From contig NZ_FNHL01000002.1 of the NCBI RefSeq assembly GCF_900103715.1, positions 558,001 to 622,000 on the forward strand: 64,000 nucleotides of DNA, written 5' to 3'. A program made the position numbers and the translations under genes. Of the stretch, positions 1 through 8,063 are shown piece by piece. This DNA comes from Halogranum gelatinilyticum. GTDB taxonomy: Archaea > Halobacteriota > Halobacteria > Halobacteriales > Haloferacaceae. The notes below the pieces were generated by a model. That model saw nothing but the letters and a program-made list of their open reading frames with translations, was not told the DNA's origin and ran no database searches. Each line of letters begins with the position of its first letter. The stretch's first letter is position 1.

Positions 1-134
1 TTGCGGCGGTCGTTCGGCGTGTTCTGGACCGGCGGGTCGACGCCGACGTCGCCGAACATCGGGTCGACGAGGACGGTCGTCTCGTCGAACTCGACGAGCA
101 GCGTTGCGTGACGGACGAGACGGAGGCTGGCCAT
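1..134 (-). CDS. MBL-fold metal-dependent hydrolase, N-terminal fragment
   Basis: Only the first 44 codons lie in the window; the gene runs off the left edge. The start ATG is at 134 on the minus strand. The residues read MASLRLVRHATLLVEF followed by a TVLVDPMFGDVGVDP stretch. This is the usual N-terminus of UlaG-like metallo-beta-lactamase-fold hydrolases: a beta hairpin with 'RHATLL', then 'VDPMF'. The HxHxDH metal site would come later and cannot be seen. It diverges from the metal transporter operon starting at 278. The family call rests on the N-terminal pattern only; the substrate is unknown. Confidence 0.7.
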   Translation of the reverse strand, partial: MASLRLVRHATLLVEFDETTVLVDPMFGDVGVDPPVQNTPNDRR

Positions 135-211
135 ATCCCGTGTTTCCGCCGCGAACCGATAAACGCACGTCTCACGGCGAACGGGACCGCCTCGCCGGGA
201 GCGGCCGAGAA

Positions 212-237
212 TTAGACTAATCTAAACTTAGACTTAG
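212..237. promoter_or_regulatory. Putative DtxR/SirR-type metal-repressor operator
   Basis: Positions 212-225 read TTAGACTAATCTAA, an inverted repeat (TTAGA-N4-TCTAA), followed at 228-237 by a half-site-like TTAGACTTAG. It is AT-rich in otherwise GC-rich DNA and lies about 50 bp before the transporter ATG at 278. TTAG..CTAA palindromes are typical of DtxR/IdeR/SirR family sites. Metal-dependent repression of the downstream ABC operon is inferred from position and motif only; no repressor gene is in the window. Confidence 0.55.
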
Positions 238-277
238 AGCGGCAGTATTATCAACCGGGGTCGCCCAAATACAGATA

Positions 278-1381
278 ATGACGAACGGTACCAACCAGCC
301 GGGCGATAGCCATCGGCTCTCACGTCGGCAGCTGTTGGCAGCGAGCGGGAGTCTCGCACTCGCCGGAACCGCGGGCTGTCTCGGCGGCAGTGCCGAGATG
401 GCCGGTGGCGGTGCGGACGGGTCGAACAGCGGATCGAACAGCGACGACTCCGGCGACGGGCCGGTCGCCGTCGCCTCCTTCTTCAGCTTCTACGACTTCG
501 CGCGGAAGGTCGCCGACGGGACGCCCGTCACGGTCCGGAACCTGATTCCGACCGGGCTGCACGGCCACGGCTGGGAGCCGAACGCGAGCGTCACGCGCGA
601 CATCATCGAGGCGGACGCGTTCATCCACGTCGGCAAGGACTTCCAGCCGTGGGCCGACCGGGCGATTCAGACGCTGAAAGACGACGACATCGACACGCAG
701 CTCATCAACGTCCGCGAGGGCATCGAACTCGTCGAACTGGCCGCCAGCCTGGATCGGGAAGAAGAAGGCGTCGGCGAGGGCCGCGGCAGAGACCCCCACT
801 TCTGGCTCGACCCCCAGCGCGCGAAGGTGAGCGTCGACAACATCACCGAAGGGCTCGTCGAACTCTCGCCCGAGCACGAGGAGACGTTCCGCGACAACGC
901 GGCGACGTACAAGACGGACGTGTTGGACCGCATCGACGCGGACTACCAGGACATCTTCGACCGCGCCGACCGCGACGTGGTCCAGCTGGCCGCCCACAAC
1001 GCCTTCCAGTACATCGGCGTCCGCTACGGCGTCCAGATGCGGCCGCTCGTGGTCAACCTCGCCGCCAGCGGCGACGTGAAGCCCTCCGACATCACGGAGG
1101 CCAAGCGCGTCATCGACGAGAACAACATCAAGTACGTCGGCGCGGGCGTCTTCGAGACGCGCAAGCCTGCCAAACAGCTCGTCGCCGAGACGGCCGTCGA
1201 GGCCTACTTCCCCGTGACGCCCTACGCGGGCGTCCGCGAGGACTGGGTCGAGAACGACTGGGGCTACGAGGAGATCGCCTACAACATCAATATGCCCACC
1301 TTCGAGGTCGTCCTCGGCAACAAAGCACCCGAGGAGGTCGGCCCCGACGGCTGGCACGAGCAGTGGAGAAACTTCGAATGA
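278..1381 (+). CDS. Metal ABC transporter substrate-binding lipoprotein (ZnuA/TroA family)
   Basis: Periplasmic-type metal-binding component of a Zn/Mn ABC importer. The N-terminus has a Tat motif (SRRQLLA, residues 15-21) and a lipobox ending at Cys34, then a Gly/Ser/Asp-rich linker, so the protein is probably lipid-anchored outside the membrane. The TroA fold is indicated by GLHGHGWEPN (His95/His97), DPHFWLDPQ (His174), AAHNAF (His240) and Glu293 in GVFETRKP, which are probable metal ligands. The charged loop before His174 has no histidines, unlike classical ZnuA, so Mn versus Zn specificity is open. Its TGA overlaps the next gene's ATG (ATGA), and a metal-repressor-like palindrome lies upstream. 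It is 367 aa, normal for the family. Confidence 0.9.
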   Translation: MTNGTNQPGDSHRLSRRQLLAASGSLALAGTAGCLGGSAEMAGGGADGSNSGSNSDDSGDGPVAVASFFSFYDFARKVADGTPVTVRNLIPTGLHGHGWEPNASVTRDIIEADAFIHVGKDFQPWADRAIQTLKDDDIDTQLINVREGIELVELAASLDREEEGVGEGRGRDPHFWLDPQRAKVSVDNITEGLVELSPEHEETFRDNAATYKTDVLDRIDADYQDIFDRADRDVVQLAAHNAFQYIGVRYGVQMRPLVVNLAASGDVKPSDITEAKRVIDENNIKYVGAGVFETRKPAKQLVAETAVEAYFPVTPYAGVREDWVENDWGYEEIAYNINMPTFEVVLGNKAPEEVGPDGWHEQWRNFE

Positions 1382-2160
1382 GTCGGCGCGAGGCACGCGC
1401 CAGAAACGGCGCGGCCGGCGGAACGAAGCCGGTCATCGAACTCTCCGACGTCGCGTTCGGCTACACGGCGAGCCCGGTCGTCGAAGACATCTCGCTGACC
1501 ATCGACGAGGGCGAGTACGTCGCCGTCGTCGGTCCCAACGGCTCGGGGAAGTCGACGCTGATGCGGCTCATGCTCGGCCTGCTGCGGCCCGACTCGGGGG
1601 TCGCCAAGCTGTTCGGCGAACCGTCGCACACGTTCGACGACGGCGCGCGCATCGGCTACGTCGCCCAACACGCCAGCGCGTCGAAGAAGATGCCCATCAC
1701 CGTCCGTGAGGTCGTGAAGATGGGCCGGTTTCCCCACGTCGGCTTCGGCCGCCTCTCGGCCGACGACTGGGCCATCGTCGACGACGCCCTGGAAACGGTC
1801 GGGATGTCGGCCTTCGCCGACCGCCGGGTGACGCAGCTCTCCGGCGGCCAGCGTCAACGGGCCTTCATCGCCCGCGCGCTCGCTGGTGAGGCCGACCTGC
1901 TCGTCCTCGACGAGCCGACCGTCGGCGTCGACGCCGAGTCGGTCGAGGCGTTCTACGACCTGTTGGAGTCGCTCAACGACGACGGAATCACCGTGCTGCT
2001 CATCGAACACGACCTGAGCGCGGTGACCGAACAGGCCGAGCGCGTCGTCTGTCTCAACCGCGAGATCTACTTCGACGGGCCGACGAGCGAGTTCGTCGAG
2101 AGCGACGCCCTCGCCCGCGCGTTCGGGACGGCTGCGAACTTCGTGGGAGGGAGCCGATGA
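1378..2160 (+). CDS. Metal ABC transporter ATP-binding protein (ZnuC family)
   Basis: Cytoplasmic ATPase of the metal importer, 260 aa. The Walker A is GPNGSGKS (about residues 52-59), the signature is LSGGQRQR, and the Walker B is LLVLDEPTVGVD followed by the H-loop IEHD. The start ATG at 1378 overlaps the TGA of the binding protein, which fixes this start over longer in-frame openings further upstream that lie inside the preceding gene. The end overlaps the permease start in the same way (ATGA at 2157-2160). The three genes therefore form a translationally coupled operon. Confidence 0.93.
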   Translation: MSRREARARNGAAGGTKPVIELSDVAFGYTASPVVEDISLTIDEGEYVAVVGPNGSGKSTLMRLMLGLLRPDSGVAKLFGEPSHTFDDGARIGYVAQHASASKKMPITVREVVKMGRFPHVGFGRLSADDWAIVDDALETVGMSAFADRRVTQLSGGQRQRAFIARALAGEADLLVLDEPTVGVDAESVEAFYDLLESLNDDGITVLLIEHDLSAVTEQAERVVCLNREIYFDGPTSEFVESDALARAFGTAANFVGGSR

Positions 2161-3182
2161 CGCTCCCGACCACCGTCTTCGGTCTCCCGACGCTGCCGCT
2201 TCAGTCCGGCAGTCCGCTCGACCCGGTGCTCGCGCCGTTCTACTGGTTCCTCGAACTCTGGTCGACGGTCATGTTCGCCGTCGCCGACGCGACCGGTCTC
2301 GAACTGCTCCAGTACGCCTTCATGCACCGCGCCATCCTCGTCGGACTCTGCATCGGCGTGATGGCCCCGCTCATCGGGACCTTCCTCGTCCACCGCCAGC
2401 TCGCGCTCATCGGCGACGCGCTGGCACACACCGCCTTCGCCGGGGTCGCCATCGGGCTGTTCCTCAACGGCGTCCTCGAACTCGGCGTCTCGCCGTATCT
2501 CTCGGCCGTCGTCGTCGCCGTCATCGCGGCGTTGCTCATCGAGGTCATCTCGGAGGCGACCGACGCCTACAACGACGTCTCGATGGCCATCGTCCTCTCG
2601 ACGGGCTTCGCGCTCGGGACGGTGCTCATCAGCCTCAACGCCGGGGGACTGGCCGTCGGCATCAACCAGTATCTCTTCGGCAACCTCTCGACGGTGTCGG
2701 CGGAGAACGCGGCCATCCTGCTCGTGCTCTTCGGCATCATCGTCGCCACGGTCGGCCTGACCCGGAACCAACTGCTCTACGTCACCTTCGACGAGACGGC
2801 CGCACAGGTCTCCGGTCTCTCGGTCAGCTGGTACAACCGTGTGATGGTCATGCTGACGGCACTCGTCGTCGTCGGCGCGATGCAGATCATGGGCGTCATC
2901 CTCGTCGCCGCGATGCTCGTCGTCCCCGTCGCGGGGGCCGCCCAGATTTCCAAGAGCTTCACCCAGTCGCTGTGGGCCTCGGTCGTCCTCGCCGAACTTG
3001 CCGTGCTGCTCGGCATCGGCGTCGCCTACTACGGCGAGGCGACCGCGGGGGGCGTCATCGTCCTCGTCGCGGTCGGCATCTACGTCCTCTCGGTCGTCGT
3101 CGGAAAGATTCAGACGAGCGTCGGCGAGGACAAGACGCCCGAACTCGGCAGTATCGACGCCAACGAGTCGAGCTCGGACTGA
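2157..3182 (+). CDS. Metal ABC transporter permease (ZnuB family)
   Basis: Integral membrane subunit of the metal importer, 341 aa with about eight or nine hydrophobic helices. Family hallmarks visible are LIGDALAHTAFAGVAIG near residue 85 and VVGAMQIMGVILVAAMLVVP in the C-terminal half, both typical of ABC-3 (ZnuB/MntB) permeases. The C-terminal tail is short and acidic. The start overlaps the ATPase stop by four bases (ATGA). It works with the lipoprotein at 278 and the ATPase at 1378; the exact metal (Zn or Mn) is not resolved by sequence. Confidence 0.93.
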   Translation: MTLPTTVFGLPTLPLQSGSPLDPVLAPFYWFLELWSTVMFAVADATGLELLQYAFMHRAILVGLCIGVMAPLIGTFLVHRQLALIGDALAHTAFAGVAIGLFLNGVLELGVSPYLSAVVVAVIAALLIEVISEATDAYNDVSMAIVLSTGFALGTVLISLNAGGLAVGINQYLFGNLSTVSAENAAILLVLFGIIVATVGLTRNQLLYVTFDETAAQVSGLSVSWYNRVMVMLTALVVVGAMQIMGVILVAAMLVVPVAGAAQISKSFTQSLWASVVLAELAVLLGIGVAYYGEATAGGVIVLVAVGIYVLSVVVGKIQTSVGEDKTPELGSIDANESSSD

Positions 3183-3230
3183 CTGCGATAGCCTCGCCGT
3201 GCAGTGGTGGCTGTTGTCTCATCAGACAGG

Positions 3231-3238
3231 TTTATATG
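3231..3238 (+). promoter_or_regulatory. TATA-like element before the sensor kinase
   Basis: TTTATATG stands out in the 3183-3504 spacer. A strong Shine-Dalgarno (GGAGG at 3336-3340) follows further down, placed 4 nt before an ATG at 3345. That ATG is not in the kinase frame, so the relation between this promoter, the SD and the kinase start is unclear. Confidence 0.4.
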
Positions 3239-3504
3239 CTCTTCTCTGGAGCATGTAGATAACAGACGAAGAGTTGTCGTTATTTCACATGATTTCCCAG
3301 TATACTAGTGAGTCGGACGTGCAGTTCCGAAGAAAGGAGGACGGATGTCCACTCGTGACTCTCCATGCATCGGTCTGAGCCGACGGCCGAGATGTCCGGG
3401 GAGACGGCCGGCCCGACGCAGTCCGAAGCCGACGACGGCGGCCGAGTCCGCGTCCGAGTCCACGTCCGACCGCAGCCGCGACCGCCCGCTCTCCGGGTCG
3501 TCCA

Positions 3505-4959
3505 GTGACGTTCGTCGTCGACGGCGAGGGACGGCTGTCGTCGGTCGGGACGACCTTCGCCACGTCGGTCGGGACCGACCCGGACGCGCTCGCGGGCGAG
3601 TCGCTCGCGAGTCTCGTCGACGACGACGACAGGCAAGCCGTCCGCGACGCGCTCGACGCGGTCGGCAGCGGTGAGTGCGAGCGACGACGCTGTCGCTGTC
3701 GGCTCCGAGGCCACGGGGACACTGTCGTCGAGGGCGACCTCGAACTCGTCGCGAACCCCGCGCTCGTTTTCGGCACGTTCACGGCGAGCGAGGCGACAGC
3801 GGCCGCCGCAGTCTCGGCGACACCGGACACTCCGAAGTCGTCGGCCGCGGAACCGATTGCGCCGACAGCGTCGGAGCCGACGCCACGGGCGACGGACCGG
3901 ACGGCGGCGAGCGTCGAGAGCGAACGAGAGCGGTTCGGACGGCTGTTCGAACTGATCAGAGATCCCGTCGTCGAGGTCGAGGTCGTCGACGGCGAGCCGG
4001 TCGTGCGGTCCGTCAACTCGCGGTTCGTCGACGTCTTCGGCTACGAGGCCGACCAAATCGTCGGCGAGTCGCTCAACGAGTTCATCGTCCCCGACGACTG
4101 CGACGGCGAGGCGACCGAGTTCGACCGCCGGACCGCCGGTGGCAGAGCGAACCGCGCCATCGTGACCCGCCGGACCGCGTGGGGTCGCCGGGAGTTCCTG
4201 TACCACGGCATCCCGTTCGAGGCGGCTCCGGGCGACCAACGCGGCTTCGCCATCTACTCCGACATCACCTCCGAGAAGCAGTCGCGCGAACATCTCCAGG
4301 TGCTCCACCGCGTGCTCCGGCACAACCTGCGAAACGAGCTGAACGTCGTGCTCGGGCGGGCCGACGAGATACGAGAGGCGGCGGCCGACCCGTCGGTCCA
4401 GCGGGCGGCCGCACAGATCGCGGACCACGCCGAACAGCTGTTGGCCGCGAGCGAGAAGGCCCGGTCGGCCGCGGACGTCGTCGAGTACGAGTCGCGACGG
4501 GAGAGCACGGACGTCGCCGCCCATCTCCGGGCTGTCGCTGACGCGGCCCGGCAGGCGGCTCCCGACGCGACCATCGAGACCGACCTGCCGTCGCGGCTCC
4601 CTGTCTCGGGCACTGCGACGGTCCGCGAGGCCGCCGCTAACCTCCTCGAGAACGCACTCGAACACACCGGGCCGTCGACGACGGTTCGGATTTCGGCCGT
4701 CGTCGACGGTCGCGACGCCGTCGTCACCGTCGCCGACGACGGGCGGGGGATTCCGCCCGCCGAGTGGGAGGCGATATTCGGCGACGGCCATCTCACACAG
4801 CTCGACCACAGCTCCGGGCTGGGCCTGTGGCTCGTGAAGTGGGTCGTCGAGTCCGCGGGTGGCCGCGTCGACTACGAGCGGGTCGACGGCTGGACCAAGG
4901 TCGTCCTGACGCTTCCGCGAGCGACAGGGCGGCTGTCGGCCGAGGAGCCGACCACCTGA
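3505..4959 (+). CDS. PAS-domain histidine kinase, start uncertain
   Basis: Two-component sensor kinase, 484 aa from GTG 3505, predicted cytoplasmic with no clear membrane helix. A short N-terminal PAS-like segment (about 1-55, FVVDGEGRLSSV) is followed by an Ala/Thr/Pro-rich linker, a second PAS (about 135-250, ending IYSDITSEKQ), the phosphoacceptor box VLRHNLRNELN with His273, and a HATPase domain with N-box NLLENALEH, DDGRGIP and GLGLWLV. Haloarchaeal kinases of this type lack a linked regulator. The start is problematic. GTG 3505 is the only start codon in frame after the stop at 3376-3378, yet good coding-type sequence continues upstream in another frame (ATG 3392, its TGA overlapping this GTG) and the best SD serves an ATG at 3345 in a third frame. 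An N-terminal frameshift is possible. Confidence 0.8.
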   Translation: MTFVVDGEGRLSSVGTTFATSVGTDPDALAGESLASLVDDDDRQAVRDALDAVGSGECERRRCRCRLRGHGDTVVEGDLELVANPALVFGTFTASEATAAAAVSATPDTPKSSAAEPIAPTASEPTPRATDRTAASVESERERFGRLFELIRDPVVEVEVVDGEPVVRSVNSRFVDVFGYEADQIVGESLNEFIVPDDCDGEATEFDRRTAGGRANRAIVTRRTAWGRREFLYHGIPFEAAPGDQRGFAIYSDITSEKQSREHLQVLHRVLRHNLRNELNVVLGRADEIREAAADPSVQRAAAQIADHAEQLLAASEKARSAADVVEYESRRESTDVAAHLRAVADAARQAAPDATIETDLPSRLPVSGTATVREAAANLLENALEHTGPSTTVRISAVVDGRDAVVTVADDGRGIPPAEWEAIFGDGHLTQLDHSSGLGLWLVKWVVESAGGRVDYERVDGWTKVVLTLPRATGRLSAEEPTT

Positions 4960-5142
4960 GTTCTGTTCCCCCAAAGCCGTCGCTCGGGGTGATGTCGTCG
5001 GTATCCGAACCGTCTGGTCTCGGGCGTCTCGAGTGTCTCGGACGTCCCGGTCGTCTCCGCCCGCACAGCGCGTCCGCTCACCGGGCGAGTTTTCGAAGAA
5101 TGAAAATCACACGTGTCGCCAAAGGCGACTATGCGAGATTAG

Positions 5143-5337
5143 TTACTGTCGAACGACGTTCTTCGCGCGCGGGCCCTTCGGGGCCTGTTCGATGTCGAAT
5201 TCGATCTCGGTCCCCTCGGTGAGGTCCTCGCCGCCAACGTCTTCCATGTGGAAGAACACGTCGTCGTCTGCGTCGTCCGTCGAGATGAAACCGTAGCCGC
5301 CTGTGTCGTTGAAGAAATCAACCTTACCGTTTGCCAT
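5143..5337 (-). CDS. Cold-shock domain protein (CspA family)
   Basis: Small nucleic-acid-binding protein, 64 aa, a single OB-fold cold-shock domain. RNP1-like GGYGFIST and RNP2-like DVFFHMED are both present, and the protein ends in KNVVRQ. The ATG at 5337 gives the canonical MANGKVDFFN start; an upstream in-frame start would add a hydrophobic, non-conserved segment. Expected role is RNA chaperone or single-stranded nucleic-acid binding. It is divergent from the gene at 5629, with about 290 bp between. Confidence 0.93.
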   Translation of the reverse strand: MANGKVDFFNDTGGYGFISTDDADDDVFFHMEDVGGEDLTEGTEIEFDIEQAPKGPRAKNVVRQ

Positions 5338-5389
5338 TGCAACTAAACACAGCCCGACCACACGGATAAGACTTGGGTATTCGTTTTCT

Positions 5390-5401
5390 AAATCCGGATT
5401 T
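5390..5401. promoter_or_regulatory. 12-bp perfect palindrome upstream of the cold-shock gene
   Basis: AAATCCGGATTT is a perfect dyad in an AT-rich stretch (about 5380-5410), 53 bp upstream of the csp start and in the divergent spacer. It could be an operator or the upstream part of the csp promoter; no protein partner can be named. Confidence 0.3.
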
Positions 5402-5628
5402 GAATTGACGAACGTCTACACTAGCTGCATAATAGAACAACTTTGTCTACTTCTCGTGTTCTGCGGCGAATCGCTGTCGGTCTCGGAACAACCAGCAAGG
5501 AATTCCGATGAATCCGCAGTTCGGTGTCGCCGCCGGTCACGGAGACTGCCCAGACGTCGTGGAACGAACACCGACTCACCGTCTGCCGCTACCAACAACG
5601 CCTGTGTCGTCGGGTCCCGAGTTCCGCC

Positions 5629-6372
5629 ATGGACGAGGACCTGTCGTACCGCGACACCGCCATCCGCGCGCTCGGTGCCGACCGCCACGACACCGCCGCC
5701 GACAGCTACGCCCGCGCTGCCTACGCCGAACTCGCCGGGCTGCAGGGTCGCCGCCGCGACGTCTACGACCCCGAGACGGCCACCTGGGTCGGCTACCCAC
5801 TCGGCGCGTTCTTCCTCGCGGCCGTCTGTCACCGCGTCGACGGCGCGGACGACCGTGCCCGCAACCGCGCCGGACAGGGTATCATGGTCGCGGGCGACCA
5901 CCGGGACCATCTCCTCGACGACCCGGTCGCCGAAGCCGCCTGCCACGAATGGGTCGGCGACTTTCGGACCGTCGCTGGCGACGACGACAAGGCGCGTGCC
6001 GCCTACGACCGCGCCGAGTCGGGTTACGAGGAGGCCGCACCCGACGACCCCGTCTCGTGGACGACGGAGCCGCTCCTGCAAGCTGGCACGGATACCGTCC
6101 TCCAGCTCTCGCGGCCCGACGACGTCCAGTGGGACGACCTCCACGGCTCCGCGCCCCAGCAGGCACTGACGCACCGCGTGCGGTTCAAGCGGAGCCGTCT
6201 CGCCTCGATGGTGGCGAAGCGGGTCGACGACGGCAAGCTCCACGCCCCCCGCGGGTCGACGGAGTACGGCGTCGGCCAGTTCAAGTGTCCCGACTGCGGC
6301 TCCTCGGACGTCAACTACGTCGCCGACACGGTGCTGTGTCTGCGGTGTGATACGCCCGTGGACGGACGCTGA
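5629..6372 (+). CDS. Haloarchaeal protein with TPR-like helices and C-terminal zinc ribbon
   Basis: Function not recognised. The 247-aa product from ATG 5629 (MDEDLSYRDT) is acidic and Ala-rich. Residues 1-150 look like TPR-type helical pairs (repeated 'A..AYDRAESGYEEA' style segments). The C-terminus has CPDCGSSDVNY...CLRCD, a four-cysteine zinc ribbon. There is no signal peptide or membrane segment, so it is probably cytoplasmic. The open frame extends upstream of 5629, but that stretch is not haloarchaeal-protein-like (basic, Cys- and Arg-rich). The zinc ribbon suggests nucleic-acid or protein contact; this is inference only. Confidence 0.75.
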   Translation: MDEDLSYRDTAIRALGADRHDTAADSYARAAYAELAGLQGRRRDVYDPETATWVGYPLGAFFLAAVCHRVDGADDRARNRAGQGIMVAGDHRDHLLDDPVAEAACHEWVGDFRTVAGDDDKARAAYDRAESGYEEAAPDDPVSWTTEPLLQAGTDTVLQLSRPDDVQWDDLHGSAPQQALTHRVRFKRSRLASMVAKRVDDGKLHAPRGSTEYGVGQFKCPDCGSSDVNYVADTVLCLRCDTPVDGR

Positions 6373-6459
6373 CCCCGTCGTGTCGTCTCGCTGTCCCCGG
6401 TCGGTCTCGCACCTTCCTCGGGTCAAAGGGTTATTGCGGTGCCGCCCTTTCGCCTCCCT

Positions 6460-8040
6460 ATGAGTACGACCCGTTCGCTGGACGCCCTCCGACTGACGAA
6501 GCCGGAGCTGGCGGTCTTCGTCTCCGGTGTCGCCAGCATGGGCCTGGAGATCCTCGCCGGGCGGATGATCGCCCCCCAGTTCGGCAGCAGTATCTACACT
6601 TGGGGGAGCATCATCGGCGTTTTCCTCGCCGCACTCAGCTACGGCTACCACCGCGGCGGGAAGCAGGCGGCGACACGCGCGACCAACGGCCGGATGGCCC
6701 GCGTCTTCCTCCTCACCGCGGCCTACGTCGCCGGTCTCATCTTCATGGGCGACCTCCTCCTCCGGGCGACCATCGGCTTCCCGCTCCCCAGTCGCTTCGC
6801 CTCGTTGCCGGCCATCATCCTGCTGTTCGGCCCGCCGACCTACTTCCTCGGCTACATCAGCCCCTACGCCGCCGAGCTGTCGTCGAAGGAGGGCATCGGC
6901 GAGGCCTCGGGCCACGTCTACATGCTCGGGACGGTCGGCAGCATCGTCGGCGCGTTCGCGACGACCTACTTCCTCATTCCCTCGCTCGGTATCGACCAGA
7001 TCGCGCTCGTCTTCGGCGTCATCTCCGTCGCGACGGCCATCGCGCTCGTCGGGCCGCGGCTGAACAAAGACCAGATCATCGTCAACGGCTTCGTCGCCCT
7101 GCTGCTCGTCGCAGCGGCCGGCAGCGGCGCGGCGGGGATCAGCGTCGAAGGTCGCGTCGTCTACGAGACCCAGACGCCCTACCAGGAACTCCAGGTGGTC
7201 GACCTCGGCGACACCCGGACCCTCTATCTCGACGGCCAACGCCACAGCGCGATGGATCTCGAAGACCCCCAGCGACACGTCTTCGGCTACACGCGCTACT
7301 TCCATCTCCCCCTCCTGATGACCGACGACGTCGACCGCGTACTGTTCGTCGGCGGCGGCGGCTTCACCGGTCCCAAACGCTTTGCCCACGACTACAACGT
7401 CACCGTCGACGTCGCCGAGATCGACCCCGAAGTCATCCGCGTCTCGAAGGAGTATTTCGGCGTCGAGGAGTCAGCGAAGCTCAACATCTACAACGAGGGA
7501 GGACGGCAGTTCCTCCGCGACACGAACGAGACGTACGACCTCATCGTCTTGGACGCCTACCGCAAGGACAAGGTTCCCTTCGAGTTGACGACGGAGGAGT
7601 TCATGGAACTCGCGAACGACCGCCTCTCCGACGATGGCGTCCTCTTTGCGAACCTCATCTCCGCGCCGAGCGGCCCGGCCTCGCAGTTCTACCGCGCCGA
7701 GTACAAGACCATCTCACAGGTGTATCCGCAGGTCTACAGCTTCCCGACGAGCGGCGGCGCGGTCGTCCAGAACATCGAGGTCATCGCCACGAAAAACGAG
7801 ACGCGGCTGACGGAAGAACAGCTGCTCGCGCGGAACGAAAAGCGGGATATCGGAATCGGTCTCGCGAGCGAGATCCGGACCTATCAGGAACCGCCGCGGA
7901 CCGAGGACGTGCCGCTCCTACGGGACGACCGCGCACCAGTGGACGCACTGTTAGACCCGATGGTCGGCCAGCGGTACGTCTTGGAGGAGACGAACGAGAC
8001 GGCGAGTAGTGACGTGAGTACCGTCAGAGTGGCTGGCTGA
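6460..8040 (+). CDS. Membrane-anchored spermidine synthase-like protein
   Basis: 526 aa. Residues 1-230 contain about seven hydrophobic helices (start AVFVSGVASMGLEILAGRMI). The C-terminal half is a SpeE-like Rossmann methyltransferase-fold domain: YQELQVVDLGDTRTLYLDG, then VLFVGGGGFTGPKRF, DVAEIDPEVIRVSKEYF, and DLIVLDAY. This is the 'fused MFS/spermidine synthase' family found in bacteria and archaea; actual aminopropyl transfer is unproven for most members. The motif GGGGFTGP replaces the GGGDG of true spermidine synthases, so the substrate-binding Asp is not obvious and polyamine activity is doubtful. ATG 6460 is preferred over GTG 6439 because MSTTRSLDAL is a typical start. Confidence 0.85.
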   Translation: MSTTRSLDALRLTKPELAVFVSGVASMGLEILAGRMIAPQFGSSIYTWGSIIGVFLAALSYGYHRGGKQAATRATNGRMARVFLLTAAYVAGLIFMGDLLLRATIGFPLPSRFASLPAIILLFGPPTYFLGYISPYAAELSSKEGIGEASGHVYMLGTVGSIVGAFATTYFLIPSLGIDQIALVFGVISVATAIALVGPRLNKDQIIVNGFVALLLVAAAGSGAAGISVEGRVVYETQTPYQELQVVDLGDTRTLYLDGQRHSAMDLEDPQRHVFGYTRYFHLPLLMTDDVDRVLFVGGGGFTGPKRFAHDYNVTVDVAEIDPEVIRVSKEYFGVEESAKLNIYNEGGRQFLRDTNETYDLIVLDAYRKDKVPFELTTEEFMELANDRLSDDGVLFANLISAPSGPASQFYRAEYKTISQVYPQVYSFPTSGGAVVQNIEVIATKNETRLTEEQLLARNEKRDIGIGLASEIRTYQEPPRTEDVPLLRDDRAPVDALLDPMVGQRYVLEETNETASSDVSTVRVAG

Positions 8041-8063
8041 CCTGTCGCTCCCTGCGTCGCTCG

